Assembly (NCBI GenBank): GCA_023429845.1
Contig: JAEZCY010000116.1
Coordinates: 1-25,963 of the forward strand
Direction: 5' to 3'
Length of the DNA stretch: 25,963 bases
Source: Acidobacteriota bacterium
GTDB lineage: Bacteria > Acidobacteriota > Vicinamibacteria > Vicinamibacterales > Vicinamibacteraceae
Shown here piece after piece: positions 15,906 to 21,840 of this stretch. Every line of letters begins with the position of its first letter. The stretch's first letter is position 1. The notes below the pieces were generated by a model. It worked only from the letters and a program-made list of their open reading frames with translations, made no database searches and was not told where the DNA came from. A program made the translations under genes and the position numbers.

Positions 15906-17152
15906 CGCGATCGCTTCGCATCGCCAAGGGATCGACTTCCGTCCGCAAAGGGCCGTTCAGCGCCGTCGAAGACGCCATCACCGCGTTCAAGGCGGGCAAG
16001 ATGGTGATCGTCGTGGACGACGAGGACCGGGAGAACGAGGGCGATCTCACGATGGCCGCCGAACTCGTGACGCCCGAAGCCATCAACTTCATGGCCACGC
16101 ACGGCCGCGGCTGGATCTGCCTGGCGATGACGCCCGAGCGGCTCGACGAGCTCGAGATTCCGCTGCAGGTGCAGGACAACTCCTCGCGCCTCGGCACGGC
16201 GATGTGCGTCGGCATCGAAGCCAAGGTGAACACCTCCACGGGCATCTCGGCGCGTGACCGCGCGACGACGATCCGCACCGCCATCGACCCCGACACACGG
16301 CCGTCGGACCTGGCGCGTCCCGGGCACATCATCCCGTTGCGGGCCCGCTCCGGTGGCGTGCTCGTGCGCACCGGGCACACCGAAGCGGCCGTCGATCTCG
16401 CGCGCGCGGCCGGACTGGCCCCCGCCGGCGTCGTGTGCGAGATCACGAAGACGGACGGCGAGATGGCGCGGGTACCCGATCTCGCGAGGTTCGCCCGCAA
16501 ACACGGGCTGCTCATGATCACGATTGCCGATCTCGTGCGCTACCGGCTGCGCCACGAGCGGCTCGTGCAGCCCATCGCCACGGCGCAGCTGCCGACCGAT
16601 TACGGCGACTTCCAGCTGCACGCGTTCGACAGCCCGGTGGACGGCCTGACGCACGTGGCGCTCGTGCGCGGTGACGTGGGTGACGGCAGCGACGTCATGG
16701 TGCGCGTCCACTCCAGCTGCCTGACGGGCGACGTGTTCCATTCGGCGCGCTGTGACTGCGGCCCGCAGCTCGAGACGGCGATGCAGCGGATCGCGGCGGA
16801 AGGTCGGGGCGTGCTGCTCTACCTGAACCAGGAGGGGCGCGGTATCGGGCTTGCCAACAAGATCCGCGCGTACGCGTTGCAGGATCAGGGGCTCGACACG
16901 GTGGAGGCCAACGAGCGCCTCGGGTTCAAGGCCGATCAGCGCGACTACGGGATCGGGGCGCAGATCCTGCGGCACCTGGGAGTCCGCTCGATGCGTCTGC
17001 TCACGAACAACCCGCGCAAGTTCGTGGGCCTCGAGGGCTACGGGCTATCGGTGACCAGCACCGAACCGCTCGAGATCCCGGCCGGCGAGCACACGCTGAA
17101 GTATCTGAAGACCAAGAAGGTCAAGCTCGGCCACACCCTGACCGGCGTGTAG
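15902..17152 (+). CDS. ribBA: Bifunctional DHBP synthase / GTP cyclohydrolase II (RibBA)
   Basis: Provides both entry substrates for riboflavin: 3,4-dihydroxy-2-butanone 4-phosphate from ribulose 5-phosphate (N-terminal half) and the pyrimidine from GTP (C-terminal half). It has 416 residues. The N-terminal domain has the acidic metal loop DDEDRENEGDL (about 39-49), RSGGVLVRTGHTEAAVDL and AGVVCEI. The C-terminal domain has zinc ligands Cys273, Cys284 and Cys286 in SSCLTGDVFHSARCDCG, then NQEGRGIGLANK and LLTNNPRK. Both halves look intact. Open frame continues upstream inside ribE, but the ATG at 15902 overlapping the ribE stop is the sensible start. Lumazine synthase (ribH), often next in line, is not here. 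Confidence 0.96.
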   Translation: MTRSLRIAKGSTSVRKGPFSAVEDAITAFKAGKMVIVVDDEDRENEGDLTMAAELVTPEAINFMATHGRGWICLAMTPERLDELEIPLQVQDNSSRLGTAMCVGIEAKVNTSTGISARDRATTIRTAIDPDTRPSDLARPGHIIPLRARSGGVLVRTGHTEAAVDLARAAGLAPAGVVCEITKTDGEMARVPDLARFARKHGLLMITIADLVRYRLRHERLVQPIATAQLPTDYGDFQLHAFDSPVDGLTHVALVRGDVGDGSDVMVRVHSSCLTGDVFHSARCDCGPQLETAMQRIAAEGRGVLLYLNQEGRGIGLANKIRAYALQDQGLDTVEANERLGFKADQRDYGIGAQILRHLGVRSMRLLTNNPRKFVGLEGYGLSVTSTEPLEIPAGEHTLKYLKTKKVKLGHTLTGV

Positions 17153-17173
17153 GGCGTCCCCGTAGAGATACGC

Positions 17174-17198
17174 GTCCGTCGGGCCTTGCCCGCCGGAC
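17174..17198 (+). terminator. GC-rich hairpin after ribBA
   Basis: Arms of 11 bases (GTCCGTCGGGC and GCCCGCCGGAC) with one mismatch and a three-base loop, starting 22 bases after the ribBA stop. There is no run of T after it, so it may be a weak terminator, an mRNA-stabilising stem or part of a repeat rather than a classical intrinsic terminator. Confidence 0.4.
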
Positions 17199-17200
17199 CC

Positions 17201-17221
17201 CCGTTGCCCAAGGGGCGACGG
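17201..17221 (+). other. Second GC-rich hairpin after ribBA
   Basis: Arms of nine bases (CCGTTGCCC and GGGCGACGG, one G-U pair in RNA) around a three-base AAG loop. It lies two bases downstream of the first hairpin, making a tandem double-stem block. No T-tract follows. Confidence 0.4.
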
Positions 17222-17275
17222 CTACATAGAGGCAGGCCCGCTGCCCGACGCGGGTGTCCGGCCCAAGCTCCCCAT

Positions 17276-17303
17276 TTGCCTGTTCCCGGTTGCCGGTTGC
17301 CGA
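17276..17303 (+). repeat. Heptamer tandem repeat upstream of ffh
   Basis: Four seven-base units, TTGCCTG, TTCCCGG, TTGCCGG and TTGCCGA, directly upstream of the ffh -10 element. Two of the units supply TTGCCG hexamers that partly resemble a -35 box, but at spacings of 19 and 12 bases from it. Confidence 0.6.
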
Positions 17304-17311
17304 TCCCCCGA

Positions 17312-17320
17312 TGCTATACT
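17312..17320 (+). promoter_or_regulatory. Extended -10 promoter of the ffh operon
   Basis: TGC followed by TATACT (17315-17320) is a strong extended -10 element. Transcription should start near 17327, 40 bases before the ffh ATG. A TTGCCG at 17290-17295 with a 19-base spacer is a poor -35 candidate. The position after ribBA and its hairpins supports a new transcription unit here. Confidence 0.6.
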
Positions 17321-17366
17321 CGTCGTTTGCCACGGGGCCGCGGGACGGTCCGGGCGGACCTGCGCC

Positions 17367-18743
17367 ATGTTCGACTCACTCAGCAATCGTCTCCAGGACG
17401 TGTTTGCCAGCCTCGGGAGAGAGGCGCGGCTGACGCCGGAGACCCTGGAAGTCCCCCTGCGGGAGATCCGCAAGGCGCTCCTCGAAGCTGACGTCAACTT
17501 CAAGGTCGTCAAGGCGTTCGTCGACAAGGTGCGCGACCGTGCCGTCGACGCGGAGGTACTCAAGAGCCTCAGCCCCGGACAGCAGGTCGTCCGCATCGTC
17601 CGCGACGAGATGCTGGCGCTGTTTGGCGACACGCAGGGCGGTTTGCCGGCGTCCGGATCGGTTCCGCGCGTGGTCCTGATGCTGGGGCTGCAGGGCTCGG
17701 GCAAGACGACCACGACGGGGAAGCTCGCCAAGTGGCTCGTGCGCCAGGGCAAGCATCCGATCGTCGTCTCGACCGACGTGCGTCGCCCGGCGGCGATCGA
17801 GCAGCTGAACCTGGTGGCGAAGCAGGCGGGCGTGCCGGCGCACGACCCGGCGGGCAATCTCGACCCGGTCTCGCGTGCGGCCGGCGCGTTGGCCGACGCC
17901 AGGACACGCGGCTACGACACGGTGATCGTCGACACGGCCGGTCGGCTCCACATCGACGACGAGTTGATGGTGGAGCTCGAGGCGATCAAGGCGGCGGTCG
18001 GCCCTACCGATCAGCTCTACGTCGCGGACGCGATGACGGGGCAGGACGCGATCAAGAGCGCCGGCGAGTTCAACCGCCGTGTGGGTGTCACGGGCGTCGT
18101 CCTCTCGAAGATGGACGGCGACGCGCGCGGCGGCGCGGCCCTCTCGGTGGTGTCGGTCGTCGGCGTGCCCATTGCCTTCACGGGCAGCGGCGAGCGGCTC
18201 GACGACCTCGAAGCGTTCCATCCCGACCGCGTCGTCTCGCGTGTCCTGGGAATGGGCGACGTGCTGTCGCTCATCGAGAAGGCCGAGTCGGTCGTCACGC
18301 AGGAAGACGCGGCCAAGCTCGAACAGAAGATCCTCGACAACGACTTCACGCTCGAGGACTTCCGTGAGCAGCTCCAGACGATCAAGCGTATGGGGCCGCT
18401 CGAGAACATCCTGGGGATGCTGCCCGGGATGGGGCAGATCAAGCAGCAGATGCAGGGGAAGATCGACGACAAGCAGATGGCGCACGTGGAGGCCATCATC
18501 CTGTCGATGACTCCCCGGGAACGACGCAATCACCAGCTCCTCAACGGCAGCCGCCGTCGCCGCATCGCGCGCGGCAGCGGGCGGTCGGTGGAGGAGGTCA
18601 ATCGTCTCATCAAGCAATTCCTCGACATGAAGAAGATGATGAAGATGATGGGCGGGCTGGCGGGCGGCAAGGGCGGCGGCAAGCTGCGCAAGCAGTTCGG
18701 CATGATGAAAGCCGCCATGCAGGCGCAGCGGTCGCTGCGGTAG
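17367..18743 (+). CDS. ffh: Signal recognition particle protein Ffh (SRP54)
   Basis: GTPase that binds signal sequences on the ribosome together with 4.5S RNA and docks on FtsY. It has 458 residues. The N domain (1-95) is followed by the G domain with G1 GLQGSGKTT (107-115), DVRRPAAIEQL, DTAGR (from 189), SKMDGDARGG and TGSGERLDDLEAF. The M domain (about 300-458) carries the RNA-binding element NGSRRRRIARGSG and a methionine-rich tail (MKKMMKMMGG) for signal-peptide binding. It is the first gene of the ribosome-maturation operon. The partner ftsY is only 3 kb upstream, separated by the riboflavin genes. Confidence 0.98.
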   Translation: MFDSLSNRLQDVFASLGREARLTPETLEVPLREIRKALLEADVNFKVVKAFVDKVRDRAVDAEVLKSLSPGQQVVRIVRDEMLALFGDTQGGLPASGSVPRVVLMLGLQGSGKTTTTGKLAKWLVRQGKHPIVVSTDVRRPAAIEQLNLVAKQAGVPAHDPAGNLDPVSRAAGALADARTRGYDTVIVDTAGRLHIDDELMVELEAIKAAVGPTDQLYVADAMTGQDAIKSAGEFNRRVGVTGVVLSKMDGDARGGAALSVVSVVGVPIAFTGSGERLDDLEAFHPDRVVSRVLGMGDVLSLIEKAESVVTQEDAAKLEQKILDNDFTLEDFREQLQTIKRMGPLENILGMLPGMGQIKQQMQGKIDDKQMAHVEAIILSMTPRERRNHQLLNGSRRRRIARGSGRSVEEVNRLIKQFLDMKKMMKMMGGLAGGKGGGKLRKQFGMMKAAMQAQRSLR

Positions 18744-18772
18744 GCAGGGCGCGTTAACCGAACGCGCCTGCC
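18743..18772 (+). promoter_or_regulatory. Strong hairpin between ffh and rpsP
   Basis: Arms GGCAG-GCGCGTT and AACGCGC-CTGCC pair over 12 bases with a single bulged G and a five-base loop (AACCG), starting in the last base of the ffh stop codon. No T-tract follows, so a full terminator is unlikely. It may protect mRNA ends or tune expression between ffh and the ribosomal genes. Confidence 0.5.
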
Positions 18773-18819
18773 GTTGGCAGGGCCGGCTCCCGGAGTGCGG
18801 CCGAAGAAGAAGAAATCAC

Positions 18820-19092
18820 ATGGTCACGATTCGCCTGCGCCGTCAGGGCGCCAAGAAGTCTCCGTTCTATCGCATCGTCGTCGCTGACTCGCGCAATGCG
18901 CGCGAAGGTGCGTTCGTCGAGATCCTCGGCCACTACAACCCGCGCGCGACGCCTGAGGCGTTCGTGATCGATCGCGAGCGTCTTGCTCACTGGCTCAGCG
19001 TTGGTGCGCGGGCGTCCGATTCGGTGCGTACGCTCGTGAAGCGGCACCCGGCGCCGGTGCTCGAGGCGACCGAAGCTCAGGCGTCTGCCTAG
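18820..19092 (+). CDS. rpsP: 30S ribosomal protein S16
   Basis: A small-subunit ribosomal protein of 90 residues, usual size. It begins MVTIRLRRQGAKKSPFYRIV, followed by VVADSRNAREGAFVEILGHYNP, the classical S16 pattern, and RERLAHWLSVGARASDSVRTLV. The C-terminus is short and alanine-rich. An A-rich stretch (GAAGAAGAAGAAA) rather than a full Shine-Dalgarno precedes the ATG. It is followed three bases later by khpA, in the standard S16-KH-RimM-TrmD-L19 order. Confidence 0.98.
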   Translation: MVTIRLRRQGAKKSPFYRIVVADSRNAREGAFVEILGHYNPRATPEAFVIDRERLAHWLSVGARASDSVRTLVKRHPAPVLEATEAQASA

Positions 19093-19095
19093 GCG

Positions 19096-19350
19096 ATGGC
19101 CGACGTTCGTGCTCTCGTCGAGGTCGTCGCCCGCGCGCTGGCCGACGATCCCTCGCAGGTGACCGTCACCGAGGCCGAGCACCGCGGCGTGACCGTCGTC
19201 GAGGTCTTCATGGCTCCGGGGGAACTCGGGCGGCTGATCGGGCGGCAGGGGCGCACCGCCCAGGCGCTGCGCACCCTGGCCCAGGCCACCGCCGATCAGG
19301 ACGGTCGCAAGGTCCAGGTCGAGTTCCGCGATGGCCAGCCCCGGCAGTGA
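19096..19350 (+). CDS. khpA: KH-domain RNA-binding protein KhpA
   Basis: An 84-residue single KH domain (COG1837, formerly YlqC). The GxxG RNA-binding loop is visible in GELGRLIGRQGRTAQALRTL. In other bacteria KhpA pairs with KhpB/Jag and affects division and envelope regulation through RNA binding. KhpB is not in this window. The gene is between rpsP and rimM, its normal place, and its 3' end overlaps the rimM frame by 20 bases. Confidence 0.95.
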   Translation: MADVRALVEVVARALADDPSQVTVTEAEHRGVTVVEVFMAPGELGRLIGRQGRTAQALRTLAQATADQDGRKVQVEFRDGQPRQ

Positions 19351-20020
19351 CGAGGGTGCGCCGAACGCGGATGGTGAGCAACCCGGCGACGGGACGCTGC
19401 CATCGTGGGAGGCCATGGTCGTCGTTGGTCGAATCGGCCGCGCCCACGGGTTGCGCGGCGACGTGCTGATTCACCCGGAGACGGATTTTCCCGAGACGCG
19501 GTTTGCCGAGGGTGCGACGGTGTATGCGCGTCCAGGGCGCACGGTGCTGCCGCTGACCATCGCCGGTTCGCGGGTCCATGCCGGCCGGCCGATGGTCACG
19601 TTCGCCGCGTACGAATCGATCGAGGCCGTGGATGCGCTCGGACACGGGGAACTGCGGGTGCCGGAATCGGCGCTCGCGCCGTTGCCCGAGGGTGAGTATT
19701 ACTGGTACCAGTACATCGGCGCGCTCGTGCGTACGGAGTCGGGCGACGAGGTGGGGCGCGTGCTGCGGGTGGAGCCGACCGGCGGTGTCGGGGTGCTGGT
19801 GATCGGGCGCGGCGACGAAGAGGTACAGATTCCGCTGACGCCGGCCTTGTGTCCGGTGCTCGGGCCCGAGTTGATCGTCGTGCGGCCGCCCGAGGGGTTG
19901 CTGGAACTGAACACACCGGGACCGAATCGCCGTGCGAATCGACATCGTGACGATCTTCCCCGCCATGGTGCGGGCCGGCCTGCACGACGGCATCATCGGC
20001 CGGGCGGTCGCCGGCGGTAA
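19331..20020 (+). CDS. rimM: Ribosome maturation factor RimM
   Basis: Factor for late 30S assembly that binds S19. The core is clear: MVVVGRIGRAHGLRGDVLIH, VLPLTIAGSRVHAGRPMVTF and the PRC-barrel segment EYYWYQYIGALVRTESGDEVGRV with IPLTPALCPVL. The family normally starts near residue 29 of this frame, so the first 28 acidic/glycine-rich residues may be an extension. An ATG at 19415 is the alternative start, but it would leave an unusual 64-base gap. After the normal end (PPEGLLEL) the frame runs another 32 or so Arg/His-rich residues, overlapping trmD by 89 bases. The core assignment is firm, the two ends less so. Confidence 0.92.
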   Translation: MASPGSDEGAPNADGEQPGDGTLPSWEAMVVVGRIGRAHGLRGDVLIHPETDFPETRFAEGATVYARPGRTVLPLTIAGSRVHAGRPMVTFAAYESIEAVDALGHGELRVPESALAPLPEGEYYWYQYIGALVRTESGDEVGRVLRVEPTGGVGVLVIGRGDEEVQIPLTPALCPVLGPELIVVRPPEGLLELNTPGPNRRANRHRDDLPRHGAGRPARRHHRPGGRRR

Positions 20021-20687
20021 GGTCGACCTGCAGGTGCACGACCTGCGTGACTTCACCTCCGACAGGCACAAGGTGGTGGACGACACGCCGTTTGGCGGCG
20101 GCCCCGGCATGGTGCTGAAGCCGGAGCCCCTGTTTCGCGCGGTGGAGCACGTGAACGCGACGCGAGGGACCGCCGACATGGTCCTGATGCCTTCGCCGCA
20201 GGGGCGTCGCTTCACGCAGCAGGTGGCCGAGGAGTACAGCCGGCAGACGCACCTCGTGTTCCTGTGCGGGCGATACGAGGGCGTCGATGAGCGGGTGAGC
20301 GCGACGCTGGTGACCGAGGAGGTGTCGGTCGGCGACTACGTGCTCTCCGGCGGGGAACTTCCGGCTCTGGTGATCACCGACGCGGTGGCGCGGCTCGTGC
20401 CCGGTGTCGTCGGAGACGCGGAGTCGGTGGTGCGCGACTCCTTCACGCGCGGGTTGCTGGACCACCCGCACTACACCCGGCCGGCGACCTTTCGCGGCCT
20501 TGACGTACCCGGGGTGCTGCTGTCGGGGCACCACGGCGAGATCGACCGCTGGCGACGCCAGCAGGCCTTGCGGCGCACGTTCGAACGGCGACCGGACCTG
20601 CTCGTCGACGCAGTGTTGACCGACGAAGAGCGACAATGGCTGGCACACTTGGTGGCCGGCGACAACAACGGAGCACAGGTATCATGA
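19932..20687 (+). CDS. trmD: tRNA (guanine37-N1)-methyltransferase TrmD
   Basis: Makes m1G37 next to the anticodon using S-adenosylmethionine, preventing frameshifts. It has 251 residues, normal length. It starts MRIDIVTIFPAMV from a GTG at 19932. The knot-forming AdoMet site is visible: TPFGGGPGMVLKPEP, LVFLCGRYEGVDERV and VGDYVLSGGELPAL. The C-terminal domain includes DHPHYTRPATFRG and PGVLLSGHHGEIDRWR. The gene begins inside the rimM frame, without an obvious ribosome binding site, and its stop overlaps the rplS ATG. Confidence 0.97.
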   Translation: MRIDIVTIFPAMVRAGLHDGIIGRAVAGGKVDLQVHDLRDFTSDRHKVVDDTPFGGGPGMVLKPEPLFRAVEHVNATRGTADMVLMPSPQGRRFTQQVAEEYSRQTHLVFLCGRYEGVDERVSATLVTEEVSVGDYVLSGGELPALVITDAVARLVPGVVGDAESVVRDSFTRGLLDHPHYTRPATFRGLDVPGVLLSGHHGEIDRWRRQQALRRTFERRPDLLVDAVLTDEERQWLAHLVAGDNNGAQVS

Positions 20688-21043
20688 CCCCGATCGAGAC
20701 CATCGAATCCGCGCAGCTCACCGAGCGGCCCCCCGTCAAGTCCGGTGACACCGTCCGCGTGCACGTGAAAGTGCGCGAGGGCGACAAGGAGCGGATTCAG
20801 GTGTACGAGGGCCTCATCATCGGGATGCACCGCGGCAGCACGCGCGCGTCCATCACGGTGCGCAAGATCTCGTTCGGCCAGGGCGTCGAGCGGATCTTCC
20901 CGCTGCACTCGCCGGTCATCGACCGGATCGAGGTGGTACGCAGCGCCAAGGTGCGCCGCGCCAAGCTGTACTTCCTGCGCGGCCTGCGCGGCAAGGCGGC
21001 GCGCATGAAGGAAGCCAGCCGCCGGCCCGCGCCCAAGGCCTGA
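20684..21043 (+). CDS. rplS: 50S ribosomal protein L19
   Basis: A large-subunit protein at the subunit interface, 119 residues. Typical segments are PPVKSGDTVRVHVKV, GDKERIQVYEGLII, ITVRKISFGQGVERIFPLHS and KVRRAKLYFLRGLRGKAARM. The frame is open upstream of the ATG at 20684, but that codon overlaps the trmD stop (ATGA) and gives the family's normal N-terminus. It is followed by a 134-base gap with an octamer inverted repeat. Confidence 0.98.
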   Translation: MTPIETIESAQLTERPPVKSGDTVRVHVKVREGDKERIQVYEGLIIGMHRGSTRASITVRKISFGQGVERIFPLHSPVIDRIEVVRSAKVRRAKLYFLRGLRGKAARMKEASRRPAPKA

Positions 21044-21054
21044 GCAGGAACCAG

Positions 21055-21128
21055 ATGCGGACATGCTGACATGCTGAAATGCCGACTGCGGGTGTGTTCG
21101 ACATTTCCGCATTTCCGCATTTCCGCAT
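21055..21128. repeat. Octamer-based inverted repeat between rplS and rnhB
   Basis: The left arm (21055-21085) consists of eight-base units ATGCGGAC, ATGCTGAC, ATGCTGAA and ATGCCGA. The right arm (21098-21128) is the reverse complement of ATGCGGAA units. Over 31 paired positions 26 match, with a 12-base loop between. As RNA it would form one long imperfect stem. Neither arm is followed by a T-tract. The structure is unlike the coding sequence around it. Confidence 0.8.
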
Positions 21129-21177
21129 TCGGTCTTGTCGCCACGGTGACGTTCGACTGTGCTCGGGGACTGCGGTC

Positions 21178-21840
21178 GTGAGCACAGGTCGTCGCCTCGG
21201 CGTGCGGCTCTCGGCCCGCCGCAACATCGAGAACGCGCTCCGGCGCGCCGGTCACCTGTGCGTGGCCGGCGTCGACGAAGTCGGCCGGGGCTGCCTCGCC
21301 GGCCCGGTGACGGCTGCGGCCGTCGTCCTCGACCCCGACCGCCCCGTGTCGGGCCTGCGCGACTCGAAACTCCTCACGCGTGACGCGCGTGAACGGCTCC
21401 ACGACCGCATTCTGCGCCGCGCCATCGCCTGGTGCGTGGTGTCGCGATCGGTCGCCGACATCGATCTGCTCAACATCCACAGGGCCTCTCTCGCGGCGAT
21501 GCGGGATGCAGTCATGGGATTGGCGCCCGCGGCCGATTACGTGCTGGCGGACGGCTTTGCCATCCCGGACCTCCTCGTGCCCCACCGTGGCCTCATCAAA
21601 GGCGACCAGCGGTGCGCATGCATCGCGGCCGCGTCGATTGTGGCCAAGGTCACACGTGATCGGCTGATGACGGCGCTCGATCGGGAGGACCCGCGGTATG
21701 GCTATGCCCGGCACAAGGGCTACGCGACAGCGGAGCACCTTGCGGCCATCCGGTTGCACGGCCTGAGCGACGCCCATCGGCGGAGCTTTCGGCCACCGAC
21801 GCTGTTCGACCTGTTGCTCGACGACGAAGCCGATCCCTGA
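21178..21840 (+). CDS. rnhB: Ribonuclease HII
   Basis: Cleaves RNA in RNA-DNA hybrids and removes single ribonucleotides from DNA. It has 220 residues from the GTG at 21178. The four catalytic acidic residues can be placed at Asp33 and Glu34 (VAGVDEVGRGCLAGPV), Asp125 (YVLADGF) and Asp161 (KVTRDRLM). The KGDQRCACIAAASIVAK stretch and the HKGYATAEHL motif are also present. The frame stays open upstream to an ATG at 21079, but that part runs through the octamer repeat and is unlike the family. The ATG of the TPR gene uses the last base of its stop. Confidence 0.95.
   Translation: MSTGRRLGVRLSARRNIENALRRAGHLCVAGVDEVGRGCLAGPVTAAAVVLDPDRPVSGLRDSKLLTRDARERLHDRILRRAIAWCVVSRSVADIDLLNIHRASLAAMRDAVMGLAPAADYVLADGFAIPDLLVPHRGLIKGDQRCACIAAASIVAKVTRDRLMTALDREDPRYGYARHKGYATAEHLAAIRLHGLSDAHRRSFRPPTLFDLLLDDEADP

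Noticed and set aside
15002..16975. A 657-codon minus-strand frame opposite the riboflavin genes
   Set aside because: It is antisense to ribD, ribE and ribBA, which all have intact motifs. No domain is visible in its translation.
21079..21177. Possible 33-residue N-terminal extension of RNase HII
   Set aside because: The extension would be encoded by the octamer repeat and does not match the family. The GTG at 21178 gives a normal N-terminus.
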